NCBI RefSeq assembly: GCF_000281715.2
Contig: NZ_CP124576.1
Span: 3,686,001-3,750,000, forward strand
DNA length: 64,000 bases
DNA from: Sphingobium sp. AP49
GTDB taxonomy: Bacteria; Pseudomonadota; Alphaproteobacteria; Sphingomonadales; Sphingomonadaceae
Direction of reading: 5' to 3'
Both the position numbers and the translations under genes were made by a program. Below the pieces are notes generated by a model. It did not search any database. It was not told where the DNA came from and worked only from the letters and a program-made list of their open reading frames with translations. The number at the start of each line of letters is the position of its first letter. Position 1 is the stretch's first letter. Positions 20,064 through 28,656 of the stretch are shown one piece after another.

Positions 20064-21440
20064 ATGCTCTCCTCCCTGAAGCGCTTTTCCGTCATCGCAG
20101 CGCCCGCGCTGGCTCTTATCGGGAGCCAGCCGGGGTCGGCGCAGGAAAGCGCAGCGATCCGCACCGGCTTCGTCCATATCGCGGCCGGTGTGCCGGGGGC
20201 CTATTACGAACCCGCCACCCCCGGCCCCAAGGCCGGGACCGCGGTGCTTATCATGCACTCATCGGCCGATTATCTCAGCTTTTCGGGCTGCAGCGAATTG
20301 TCGAAACGCGGCTATCGCGTGCTGTGCGCCAACAACAGCACGAGCAAGTCGGGCGTGTCGAATGACGGTGCGCTCGACCAGGTGCTGCTGGAGATCAAGG
20401 CGGCGGTCACCTGGCTGCGCCAGCAACCCGGCATCCACCATGTGGTGCTGCTTGGCCATAGCGGCGGCGGCACGATCATGAGTGCCTATCAATATATCGC
20501 GGAAAGCGGGGTCAAGGCCTGCCAGGCACCCGAGAAAATCTGGAAATGCCCCGATACGCTGGCCGGGCTGCCGGCGGCGGATGGCCTGATGCTGGTCGAT
20601 TCCAACTGGGGCCTGGCCGCGATGACGCTGTTCAGCATCGATCCCGCGGTGAAGGACGAGTCTGGTGGCATGGCGCTCGACCCGTCACTCGACATGTATA
20701 ATCCGGCCAATGGGTTTCGACCGGCAGGCTCGACCTATACTGCGGCGTTCACCCGCACCTTCCTGCAGGCCGAGGGGCATCGGAACAATGCGGTGATCGC
20801 CAGGGCGCTGACGGCGCAGGCGGCTATCGAGGCGGGTCAAGGCCCCTACGCCGACGACGCCAGTTTCGTCGTACCCGGTGCGATCCTGCTCGGCAGCAAC
20901 AACAAGCTCTTCTCGCAGGATGTCAGCCTGATGGCACATACACGGCAGGCCTGGCCGCTGGTGCATGCCGACGGCAGCATCACCAACCAGATCGTCCACA
21001 CCGTTCGCGTGCCGGAAAATCAGCGCAACCAGTCGCCCTCCTTCCTGCGCGGCGCGCTCAAGACCAGCGTGCGCAATTTCCTCAACAGCTATGCGATCCG
21101 CACGACGCCCGACTTTGGCTATGGTGCCGACGGCGTACAGGGCATCGAATGGACATCCAGCTATGCCAGCCCGCCCGGCAATGTGCAGGGCGTGTCGAGA
21201 CCGCTGCTGGTGCTGGGCATGACCGGCCATTGGGAATTTCTCGCCGGCGAGACCATCTATAATCTGGCCAAGAGCAGGGACAAGTCGCTCGCCTTCATCG
21301 AGGGGGCGACCCATCTTTATACGACCTGCACCAAATGCGAGCCTCGCCCCGGTGCGTTCGGCGATACGCTCAAGACCACCTATGACACCATCGATGGCTG
21401 GCTTGCCCGGTCGGACCGGTTCGCTACCAAAGCGCCGTGA
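20064..21440 (+). CDS. secreted alpha/beta hydrolase
   Basis: A 458-residue protein with a signal peptide (ALALIGSQPGSAQE) and an alpha/beta-hydrolase core. The nucleophile motif is GHSGGG in HHVVLLGHSGGGTIMSAYQ. A C-terminal block LLVLGMTGHWEFLAGE and the late His in EGATHLYTTC could supply the catalytic His. It starts 7 bp after the TonB receptor stop and overlaps the possible GTG of the next gene. It probably hydrolyses an ester in the periplasm; the substrate is unknown. Confidence 0.8.
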   Translation: MLSSLKRFSVIAAPALALIGSQPGSAQESAAIRTGFVHIAAGVPGAYYEPATPGPKAGTAVLIMHSSADYLSFSGCSELSKRGYRVLCANNSTSKSGVSNDGALDQVLLEIKAAVTWLRQQPGIHHVVLLGHSGGGTIMSAYQYIAESGVKACQAPEKIWKCPDTLAGLPAADGLMLVDSNWGLAAMTLFSIDPAVKDESGGMALDPSLDMYNPANGFRPAGSTYTAAFTRTFLQAEGHRNNAVIARALTAQAAIEAGQGPYADDASFVVPGAILLGSNNKLFSQDVSLMAHTRQAWPLVHADGSITNQIVHTVRVPENQRNQSPSFLRGALKTSVRNFLNSYAIRTTPDFGYGADGVQGIEWTSSYASPPGNVQGVSRPLLVLGMTGHWEFLAGETIYNLAKSRDKSLAFIEGATHLYTTCTKCEPRPGAFGDTLKTTYDTIDGWLARSDRFATKAP

Positions 21441-21457
21441 GAGGAAGATACATTATC

Positions 21458-23653
21458 ATGAAACCGGGACGCCCGATCGCCGCCCTGACCAGCCTTGCGG
21501 CGGTCACCTTTGCCCTCGCCGCCATGGCCCAGCCGATGCCGACGAGCATTGGCCATGACCGCCAGGTCCTGATCGCCGCGCTCGGGCCGACCCAGGCACG
21601 GCTGCAGGTCACGAGTCCCTCCTTCATCGACGGCGGCGAGATTCCGATCGCCAATACCCAATATGGGGAAAACCGCTTCCCGGGTGTCGAATGGAGTGCC
21701 GGCCCCAGGGGTACCCGCGCCTATGTCGTCGTGATGCAGGGTGAACTGAACAGCGCGGACCCGACGGCAGGCACCAGCATCCAGCTGACGCTCTACAACC
21801 TGTCGGCCCAGACGTTGCGCCTGCCGGCCGGCATGACTGTGCCGCCTGCCGGCAGCCACTATGGCCCCAATGTCCATGGAGAAGCCGCGCCCTATGCCGG
21901 CCCCCATGCCCATGATGCCAATCGCCATGCCTATCACATCCAGATATTCGCGCTGGACCGACCGTTGGCATTCGCGGCCGCGCCCGACATGGAAGCGCTG
22001 AAACAGGCGATGCGCGGCCATGTCCTGGCTGCCGGCGAACTGGTCGGCCATACCGCCAAGCCGGCAACGACGCCCGGGCCGGTCAGGATCGAGACGGGCT
22101 TGGTGACCGGCGTTGCTGGCCGGGACGCATCGATCGCCGTGTTCAAAGGCATTCCCTATGCCGCGCCGCCGACCGGTGACCTGCGCTGGCGCCCGCCCGC
22201 CGCGCCGATCCCCTGGAATGGGGTGCGCGATGCCAATAAATTCGGTCCCGCCTGCCCCCAACCGGGGGGCGAGATGGCGCGCGGCCTGCCCCAGAGCGAG
22301 GATTGCCTGTCGCTCAACATCTGGACCGGCGCATCCCTTGGCGGCAACGAGAAGCGGCCCGTCTATGTCTGGATCTATGGCGGCGGCTTCATCGGCGGCA
22401 CCGGGGCCAGCCCAGAATTTGACGGCGAAGCCCTGGCTCGCCAGGGCGTGGTGGTCGTCACATTCAACTATCGCGTAGGTGTGCTGGGCTTTCTGGCGAC
22501 CCCAGAACTCACCCGCGAATCCGGCCACGCCGCATCGGGCAATTATGGCCTTCTCGACGACATAGCCGCGCTGCAATGGGTCCAGCGCAACATTGCCGCC
22601 TTTGGCGGCGATCCGGCGAAGGTCACGATCGGTGGGCAATCGGCCGGCGCCGGATCGGTCGGCTTCCTGTCGATGTCGCCGCTGGCCAAAGGCCTGTTCC
22701 GCGCTGGCATCGCCCAGAGCCACGCCCGCTATCCACGCGACACGGAATTGCGCTATCTGTCGGTATCCTGGCGGCCGCTCAAAAATGCCGAACAGGCCGG
22801 GACGGACTATGCGATGGCCCATGGCGCGCGCACGCTCGCCCAATTGCGCGCCATGCCCTGGGAAAAGCTGATCGAAGGCAGCAACGGCGTCGATACTGCG
22901 GTCGAAACCGGCAGCAGCGGCAAACCGCCGCTGTTCCGCCCCGTGGTCGATGGCTGGGTCATCCCCGACACTTATGCCAACACCTATGCCAAGCGGACGC
23001 AGAACAAGGTGACCTTCGTTGCCGGCAATAACCGGGACGAAACCGGCGCCGTTCCCGAAACCGCGTTCGACGCGCTGCGTGCCCGCACGACACCGCCGCG
23101 CGCAGGCATGCCGCAGACCAGCGTGACCCTGGCGGATTATGTCGCGGCGGCAAAGCGCCGCTTTGGTCCTCTCGCGGCCGACTATCTGAAACTGTACCCC
23201 GCCCGCAACGACCAGGAAGCGGCGTTGCAGAACAATGCCGCAGCCCGCGACAATTCGCGGGTTTCGACCTGGCTGTGGGGCACATTGTGGACGCAGGGCG
23301 ACGACAAGCCGGTCTATAGCTATTTCTGGACCCATGCCCCGCCCGGCCCCGACCATGACATGCGTGGTGCCTTCCACGGGTCGGAAATTCCCTATGCGTT
23401 CAACAGCCTGGATGCCGTGGATCGGCCCTGGACCGAAGCGGATCGCAAGATCGCGACGATCATGTCGGGCTATTGGGCGAACATCATCAAGCATGGCGAC
23501 CCCAATGGCGCAAACTTGCCGGAATGGCCCCGGTACGACCCTGCCCTTCCGCGCGTGATGGAACTGGGCGATGATTTCGGTCCGATCCCGGTGGCAGATC
23601 CCGCCAAGATCAACTTCTGGAAGCGCTTCTATGCGACGCAGGAGGCATGGTAA
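21458..23653 (+). CDS. PEBP-like domain fused to type B carboxylesterase
   Basis: A 731-residue secreted protein with two domains. After the signal peptide (ALAAMAQ), residues about 30-180 form a YbhB/YbcL-type PEBP domain (SPSFIDGGEIPI, PNVHGEAAPYAGPH, HAYHIQIFALDRPLAF). Residues about 195-731 form a type B carboxylesterase with LPQSEDCLSLNIWTG, the oxyanion loop YGGGFIGGTG, the nucleophile Ser395 in GGQSAGAGS and the late His in FHGSEIPYAF. Each domain is intact. The pairing suggests a hydrophobic-ligand module delivering substrate to the esterase; this is inference. I chose the ATG at 21458, preceded by AGAGGAAG, over a GTG at 21437. Confidence 0.85.
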   Translation: MKPGRPIAALTSLAAVTFALAAMAQPMPTSIGHDRQVLIAALGPTQARLQVTSPSFIDGGEIPIANTQYGENRFPGVEWSAGPRGTRAYVVVMQGELNSADPTAGTSIQLTLYNLSAQTLRLPAGMTVPPAGSHYGPNVHGEAAPYAGPHAHDANRHAYHIQIFALDRPLAFAAAPDMEALKQAMRGHVLAAGELVGHTAKPATTPGPVRIETGLVTGVAGRDASIAVFKGIPYAAPPTGDLRWRPPAAPIPWNGVRDANKFGPACPQPGGEMARGLPQSEDCLSLNIWTGASLGGNEKRPVYVWIYGGGFIGGTGASPEFDGEALARQGVVVVTFNYRVGVLGFLATPELTRESGHAASGNYGLLDDIAALQWVQRNIAAFGGDPAKVTIGGQSAGAGSVGFLSMSPLAKGLFRAGIAQSHARYPRDTELRYLSVSWRPLKNAEQAGTDYAMAHGARTLAQLRAMPWEKLIEGSNGVDTAVETGSSGKPPLFRPVVDGWVIPDTYANTYAKRTQNKVTFVAGNNRDETGAVPETAFDALRARTTPPRAGMPQTSVTLADYVAAAKRRFGPLAADYLKLYPARNDQEAALQNNAAARDNSRVSTWLWGTLWTQGDDKPVYSYFWTHAPPGPDHDMRGAFHGSEIPYAFNSLDAVDRPWTEADRKIATIMSGYWANIIKHGDPNGANLPEWPRYDPALPRVMELGDDFGPIPVADPAKINFWKRFYATQEAW

Positions 23654-23654
23654 C

Positions 23655-24227
23655 ATGGCGGCGCGCGCCAAGATCATGAGCGGAGCGCTGCTGCTGTCCT
23701 TCGCATCGACGGCCAGCGTGGCGCAGGACCAGACGGCACCGGCGTCAACTGCCGTGCCTTCGCTCGCAGCGACGATCGCAGCCATGCCGAAGAACCTGCC
23801 ACGGGCGAAAGGGCCGTCGCTGGCGGCGGCCATCGCAGCGGCACAGGCCGCCCAGCAGGCCTGTGCCGCACGTCATGTCCCGGTCAGCGTGCTGATCGCC
23901 GACATGGTGGGGGCACCGGTGGTGTTGCTGTCGGGCGATGGTGCCGGCGTTCGTTCGCAACTGATCGCCCGCACCAAGGCCCGGATCGTTGCTCGCTATG
24001 GCGTGGCATCGGGCGATGTCGAAATCCGGGCGCAATCCGATCCGGTACTGGTCGCAGAGGCGGCCGCCGATCCCGACATCGGCGTGCTGCGCGGCGGCGG
24101 CTTTCCGGTCATGCGCAATGGCGAGCGGATCGCCATCGTCGCGGTATCGGGCGGATCGCTCGGCGGGGCCAAGGGCCTTGACGAAGACTGTGCGCAGGTG
24201 GCCGTCCATCGGCTGGAAGCGCCATGA
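23655..24227 (+). CDS. GlcG/HbpS-like (DUF336) secreted protein
   Basis: A 190-residue protein with a signal peptide ending at SVAQ and a GlcG/HbpS fold. The signature includes SLAAAIAAAQAAQQACAARH, VSVLIADMVGAPVVLLSGDG and the C-terminal GGFPVMRNGERIAIVAVSGG. Members bind small ligands including haem, or are linked to catabolic operons without a proven enzymatic role. It starts 1 bp after the esterase stop, so it is translated with it. Confidence 0.78.
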   Translation: MAARAKIMSGALLLSFASTASVAQDQTAPASTAVPSLAATIAAMPKNLPRAKGPSLAAAIAAAQAAQQACAARHVPVSVLIADMVGAPVVLLSGDGAGVRSQLIARTKARIVARYGVASGDVEIRAQSDPVLVAEAAADPDIGVLRGGGFPVMRNGERIAIVAVSGGSLGGAKGLDEDCAQVAVHRLEAP

Positions 24228-24254
24228 CACCCGCCGTTTGAGAAGGATGACCGC

Positions 24255-25946
24255 GTGACAGAGGTGACCGGCGCCGAAGCCGCCGTGCGGATGCTGCAGT
24301 TGCACGATGTGCGCCACATATTCGGCCTGTGCGGTGACACCAGCCTGCCCTTCTACGACGCGCTCGCCCGGCTGGACCATGGCATGACCCATGTGCTGAC
24401 CCGCGACGAGCGCAGCGCCGCCTATATGGCCGACGCCTATGCGCGGGTGACGGGGCGCGTGGGCGTGTGCGAGGGGCCGAGCGGCGGCGGCGCCACTTAC
24501 ATATTGCCCGGCGTGGTCGAGGCGAACGAGTCCTCGGTCGCCCTGCTCTCCATCACCTCCGACGTGCCGGTGACGGCGCGTGGCCGATATCCGCTGACCG
24601 CGCTGGATCAGAAGGCGTTGTTCGCGCCGCTTACCAAATGGAATGCGGTGGCGGACCATGTGTCGCAGATCCCGATGCTGCTGCGCACCGCATTCCGCGC
24701 GGCGACCACCGGGCGGCCCGGCGCCACCCATATCGGCCTGCCCTATGACCTGCAGAAGCAGAGCCTGGACGCCGCCGACCTGTGGGCGAACGGCGCCCAT
24801 GGCCATTTTCCCGCCTTTCGCACCGGTCCCGATCCCGATGCGGTGGAGGCCTGTGCCGAAGCGATCCTGGCGGCCCGGCGCCCTGCCTTCATCTGCGGCG
24901 GCGGGGTCGTCATCTCGGGTGCCTGTGCCGAACTGGCGGCGCTCGCGCTGCTGCTCGACGCGCCGGTCGCCTCGACCGTCAGCGGCCATGGCGTGATCGC
25001 CGACGATCATCCGCTGGCGGTGGGCGTGGTCGGCGCCAATGGCGGCACCGACGCCACGCGCGATGTGATCGCGGCGGCCGACCTGGTCATCTTCCTCGGC
25101 TGTCGGGCCGGGTCGACCACCACCGAACATGGCACCACCCCGGCGCGCGGCGTGCCGATCGTCCATATCGACATCGACCCGATGGTGGTCGGCGCCAATT
25201 ATCCGATCGTCGCCGGCATGGTCGGCGATGCGCGGCTGTGCCTCGTCGCGCTTCACCGCGCGATCGCCGCGCGGCTGGAGGGCCGCGCCCGCAGCAGCGA
25301 CATGGCCGCGCGTCTGGCCGCCATGCGTACGGCGAAGCGCGCTGGCTTCGAGACGCTGGCCGCCTCGACCGATCGGCCGATCCGCCCCGAACGGGTGCTG
25401 GCCGCGATCCAGAAGGCGCTGCCGCGCGAGGGCATCGTCGTCGCCGATCCGGGCACGCCCTGTCCCTATTTTTCCGGCTATTTCGATTTCAACAGCAGCG
25501 GCCGCCGCTTCATCACCAACCGGGCGCATGGCGCGCTAGGCTTTTCGTTGCCGGCCGCGATCGGCGCTGCTCATGGCGCGCCCGATGCCAAGGTGGTGGC
25601 GGTGATGGGCGACGGCAGCTTCGGCTTTGCCGTGGGCGAGCTGGAGACGGTGAAGCGGCTCAACCTGCCGATCACCTTCGTCGTCTTCTCCAACGCCGCC
25701 TATGGCTGGATCAAGGCGAGCCAGAAGAGCGGCTATGACGCGCGCTATTTCTCGGTCGACTTCACCCGATCCGACCATGCCCGCATCGCCGAGGCCTTCG
25801 GCCTCAAGAGCTGGACCGTCCATGACCCGGCCGATCTGGACGCGGTGATGGCCGCCGCCATCGCCCATGACGGCCCCAGCCTGGTCGACGTGATCGCCCA
25901 GCCGCTGGAAGAATCGGCCGTGCCGGTGAGCCGCTGGATGGGGTGA
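24255..25946 (+). CDS. ThDP-dependent enzyme, acetolactate-synthase-like
   Basis: A 563-residue cytoplasmic enzyme of the acetolactate synthase/benzoylformate decarboxylase superfamily. The N-terminal pyrimidine-binding domain carries the conserved Glu in LTRDERSAAYMADAYARVTG. A middle domain follows, then the C-terminal ThDP motif GDGSFGFAVGELETV ending in VVFSNAAYGW. The catalysed reaction is probably decarboxylation or carboligation of a 2-oxo acid; the substrate is not evident. It closes the TonB-hydrolase run, with a GTG start at 24255 preceded by AGAAGGA. Confidence 0.85.
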   Translation: MTEVTGAEAAVRMLQLHDVRHIFGLCGDTSLPFYDALARLDHGMTHVLTRDERSAAYMADAYARVTGRVGVCEGPSGGGATYILPGVVEANESSVALLSITSDVPVTARGRYPLTALDQKALFAPLTKWNAVADHVSQIPMLLRTAFRAATTGRPGATHIGLPYDLQKQSLDAADLWANGAHGHFPAFRTGPDPDAVEACAEAILAARRPAFICGGGVVISGACAELAALALLLDAPVASTVSGHGVIADDHPLAVGVVGANGGTDATRDVIAAADLVIFLGCRAGSTTTEHGTTPARGVPIVHIDIDPMVVGANYPIVAGMVGDARLCLVALHRAIAARLEGRARSSDMAARLAAMRTAKRAGFETLAASTDRPIRPERVLAAIQKALPREGIVVADPGTPCPYFSGYFDFNSSGRRFITNRAHGALGFSLPAAIGAAHGAPDAKVVAVMGDGSFGFAVGELETVKRLNLPITFVVFSNAAYGWIKASQKSGYDARYFSVDFTRSDHARIAEAFGLKSWTVHDPADLDAVMAAAIAHDGPSLVDVIAQPLEESAVPVSRWMG

Positions 25947-26256
25947 GACGGCGGGTGCACACCCGGCCCTTTGGCGGGTATCGGCGACGCGACAGTGGGA
26001 TTTCCCACCGAAGTTCACAGTGTCGTGGGGCGATTGCCCCGCCTTTGCGCCTGCCACGCGCCGATGACGCCCCTGTCCCGCACCTGTGCCGCGTCTCGAC
26101 GGGGGAAGTCGGCGCGCCTGATCCGCGTTCGCGACGCACCGGCGACGCGACATCGAAGCGACAGGGACGCGCCTGGTATGCGCCAGTGGCTGGGGAGGAA
26201 ACGGCGGGAAATTCATTCCTGGGGTGGATCAGGAAACGGCCGAGTAGGAAAGCGGG

Positions 26257-26277
26257 ATGCCGGGTCAAGCCCGGCAT
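26257..26277. repeat. short palindrome, REP-like
   Basis: ATGCCGGG (26257-26264) and CCCGGCAT (26270-26277) form a perfect 8-bp stem around TCAAG, followed by GACGA. Elements of this form recur in alphaproteobacterial intergenic DNA. Confidence 0.6.
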
Positions 26278-26313
26278 GACGAATGCCTATAAGGGCGACT
26301 ATCGACCATCTCC

Positions 26314-26382
26314 CGTCATTGCGAGCGTAGCGAAGCAATCCATCTCGCGCCGGTGGATTGCTTCGCTACGCTCGCAATGACG
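26314..26382. repeat. perfect 29-bp inverted repeat
   Basis: The arms 26314-26342 and 26354-26382 are exact reverse complements over all 29 bases, separated by 11 bases. The left arm begins CGTCATTGCGAGCGTAGCG. It resembles dispersed REP-type elements and could also work as a bidirectional terminator. Confidence 0.75.
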
Positions 26383-26519
26383 ATGTCCGGCTTTGACGGC
26401 TAACGACCAGAATAGGTCACTAGATTATTGACATCCGCATCCCGAAACCTGCCGCTCATTGGGATGACAAGTCGAACGCTGAATAACCAAATATGGCGGA
26501 AACGGGCCGTTGCCCGATC

Positions 26520-26759
26520 TTACTTTGGTAGACCCGACCATGTAAATGCTAGACCTGATCGGCGTCGGACGATCTCGGCGAAGACCCCAACCGCAGCGAT
26601 GATGATGAGGCCGGTCAGCCCCACGTCGCCAATGTGGCGACTGTGAGAAAGCTGCCAAGCTTGATAGACAAACAATAACGCGGCTGCAAATAGCTGGAAC
26701 CATCGAATGGCCACATATAGGCGTCGCCCGAGTTTGCGCTGGCTGGAGTGCACGACCAT
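26520..26759 (-). CDS. small hypothetical membrane protein
   Basis: A 79-residue frame with two predicted membrane segments (VAIRWFQLFAAALLFVYQA and GLTGLIIIAAVGVFAEIV) separated by a short polar turn. The positive residues flanking the first segment are those of a plausible inner-membrane protein. The surrounding DNA is lower in G+C than the flanking clusters. No family is recognised and no clear ribosome-binding site is seen, so it may be a chance frame. Confidence 0.4.
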   Translation of the reverse strand: MVVHSSQRKLGRRLYVAIRWFQLFAAALLFVYQAWQLSHSRHIGDVGLTGLIIIAAVGVFAEIVRRRSGLAFTWSGLPK

Positions 26760-26905
26760 CTGCCTTGATTACTTCACATGCGGAGCGTCCGCAATTGGGC
26801 AATTGTTGCCGGTTAATTTTTCGTCGCGTAGCGTCAGCTAGCGCTATTTATTTCCTTCAAACCAGACCGTCTCAAATCCACCCAACTCCGCCATCACACC
26901 TCCTC

Positions 26906-27742
26906 CTAGAAATCCGTGGCCCGGCCGGCTTCCTCCCAGGCGTTGATTTCGGCCTGGACGCGCTTCAGTTTTTGGGTGGCGAGGGCCAGGGCGTCGGGGC
27001 CGGCGAAGAGGCGCGCGGGGGGATTGGGGGTGGCGATGAGCTGCATCAGCAGCGCCGCCGCCTTGTCCGGATCGCCCGGCTGCTTGCCGCTTCTGGCCAG
27101 GCGGAAGGCACGTTGCGGGTCCATGATCGGGTCATAATCGGCGATCGTACGCGGTGAGCGCTCCAGCGAGCGGCCGGCCCAGTCGGTGCGGAACTGGCCC
27201 GGCGCGAAGGCGGTGACCATGATGCCGAGCGGCCGCACTTCCTTGCCCAGCGCCTCCGATATCCCCTCCAGCGCGAATTTCGCGCCGCAATAGAAGGAGA
27301 CACCGGTGAGGCCGGTGCTGCCCGCCATCGAGGTCACATTGACGATATGGCCGCGCTGGCGGGCGCGCATGCCGGGCAGCATCGCCTGCATCAGCGCGAC
27401 CGGCCCGACGACATTGACGTCGAGCTGGCGGCGCAGCGCATCGAGCGGCGATTCCTCCAGTGATCCTTCATGGCCGAAGCCGGCATTGTTGATGAGTATA
27501 TCGATCGGTCCGGCCAGCGCCTCCGCCTGCGCCACGATGCCGGGCATGGCGTCGACATCGTTGAGGTCGAGGACAAGGGCGGGCGCGCCGGTGGCGGCGG
27601 TGAAGGCCGCTGCACCGGCCTTGCTGCGCACCGTGCCCACGACTTGATGCCCCGCCGCCAGCGCCGCGCGGGCGAAGGCCGCCCCCAGCCCCGACCCGAC
27701 CCCGGTGATCAGCAGCGTCCGGCCGCCCGCCCCTTCGCTCAT
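26906..27742 (-). CDS. short-chain dehydrogenase/reductase
   Basis: A 278-residue NAD(P)-dependent oxidoreductase. It has the cofactor motif TGVGSGLG, the NNAG motif (ILINNAGFGHEG), the catalytic Ser in NVTSMAGSTG and the YxxxK pair in FYCGAKFALEG. It is the last gene of the aromatic-acid run, 10 bp after the second decarboxylase-like gene. Its substrate may be a hydroxylated or keto intermediate of that pathway; this is inference from position only. Confidence 0.87.
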   Translation of the reverse strand: MSEGAGGRTLLITGVGSGLGAAFARAALAAGHQVVGTVRSKAGAAAFTAATGAPALVLDLNDVDAMPGIVAQAEALAGPIDILINNAGFGHEGSLEESPLDALRRQLDVNVVGPVALMQAMLPGMRARQRGHIVNVTSMAGSTGLTGVSFYCGAKFALEGISEALGKEVRPLGIMVTAFAPGQFRTDWAGRSLERSPRTIADYDPIMDPQRAFRLARSGKQPGDPDKAAALLMQLIATPNPPARLFAGPDALALATQKLKRVQAEINAWEEAGRATDF

Positions 27743-27752
27743 CTCCTGCCCC

Positions 27753-28646
27753 TCAGGCGCCCAGCGAAGCGGTCATGTCGTTGAACAGGCTGTCGACCGA
27801 CATTTTCTCGGCGATGAACTTCTGCTCATAGGCCCAGTCGATCGCGAGCTGGATATTCTTGCGATTGGCCTCCAGCCCGACCGGCGGATAGCTGGCGGGC
27901 AGGTCCGCCTCGACCAGCGCCCGGCTTTCCACCAGCATGCGATAGATTTCGCGCACGGCGTCCGGCCGGGTCCGGGTCAGTTCCTCATGCACGACGAACA
28001 TATGGTTGATGCACACCGCGCCGGTGCGCGAGAACCACTTTTTCGCCGCCTCGAACGGGTCGGGGACGAGATACTCGACGCGCGGATCCTTGGGCAGGTC
28101 GACGCCCTGCAAGGTTGCCGCCAGTTCGCCGTCGAGCATCATCTGGCCAATATCGGAGCCCTTGGGCAGCCGTTCGCAATTGGCCGGATCGCTATATTCC
28201 AGCAGATGGCCGTCATTGACCGTGCACCAGGTCACCTTGTCGAGATCGACGCCATATTCATGCTTCAATATGCCGCGGATCCACAGCCCCGTGGTCTGGG
28301 TATAGCTGCGCACGCCGACCCGTTTGCCCTCGATATCCTTGGGGTGAAGCACGCCGAAATCGCGGTTGTAGCCGGCGCAATGATGCTGGAAGCGGCCATT
28401 GACCGGGATCGGCAGCGCGACCCAGGGCTTGCCGAAGGCCCTGGCCTGGAGCAGCGTGACGATCGCCAGTTCACCGCAATCATAGGCGTTTTCGCGCAGC
28501 ATCGCCTTGAAGCCATTATGCGCCTGCGGGGGGCCGCAATAATCGAGCGTGACGATGTCTGACGAGACCCGGCCGTCGCGCATCGCGGCGGTCACGGGGT
28601 AGTCGGCCAGGTTGGTCCTGAGCGTGGTGGTGGCGGTGGTCGCCAT
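27753..28646 (-). CDS. 4,5-dihydroxyphthalate decarboxylase-like / binding-fold protein (copy 2)
   Basis: A 297-residue protein with the periplasmic-binding fold shared by 4,5-dihydroxyphthalate decarboxylases. Visible family blocks are LHPKDIEGKRVGVRSYTQTTG and LWIRGILKHEYGVD, with PVGLEANRKNIQLAIDWAYE near the C-terminus. There is no signal peptide, so a cytoplasmic enzyme is more likely than a transport protein. The paralogue at 35936-36928 shares the order of these blocks. It lies 10 bp after the ThDP enzyme gene. The true substrate is unknown; many members of this family are misnamed. Confidence 0.72.
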   Translation of the reverse strand: MATTATTTLRTNLADYPVTAAMRDGRVSSDIVTLDYCGPPQAHNGFKAMLRENAYDCGELAIVTLLQARAFGKPWVALPIPVNGRFQHHCAGYNRDFGVLHPKDIEGKRVGVRSYTQTTGLWIRGILKHEYGVDLDKVTWCTVNDGHLLEYSDPANCERLPKGSDIGQMMLDGELAATLQGVDLPKDPRVEYLVPDPFEAAKKWFSRTGAVCINHMFVVHEELTRTRPDAVREIYRMLVESRALVEADLPASYPPVGLEANRKNIQLAIDWAYEQKFIAEKMSVDSLFNDMTASLGA

Positions 28647-28656
28647 TATGCCTCTC

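Larger units (their letters stand above)
25947..26905. other. intergenic region with palindromes and one small reading frame
   Basis: About 960 bp separates the ThDP enzyme from the catabolic cluster. It holds two palindromic repeats (26257-26277 and 26314-26382) and a possible small membrane-protein gene (26520-26759). No other gene is supported. Base composition drops in the 26.4-26.9 kb part. Confidence 0.6.

Noticed and set aside
17186..20164. A minus-strand reading frame of 992 codons opposite the TonB receptor
   Set aside because: It lacks signal, domain and ribosome-binding site, and the receptor on the plus strand explains the region fully.
21380..23833. A minus-strand reading frame of 817 codons opposite the PEBP-esterase gene
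   Set aside because: Shadow frame with low-complexity composition; the plus strand holds two intact domains.
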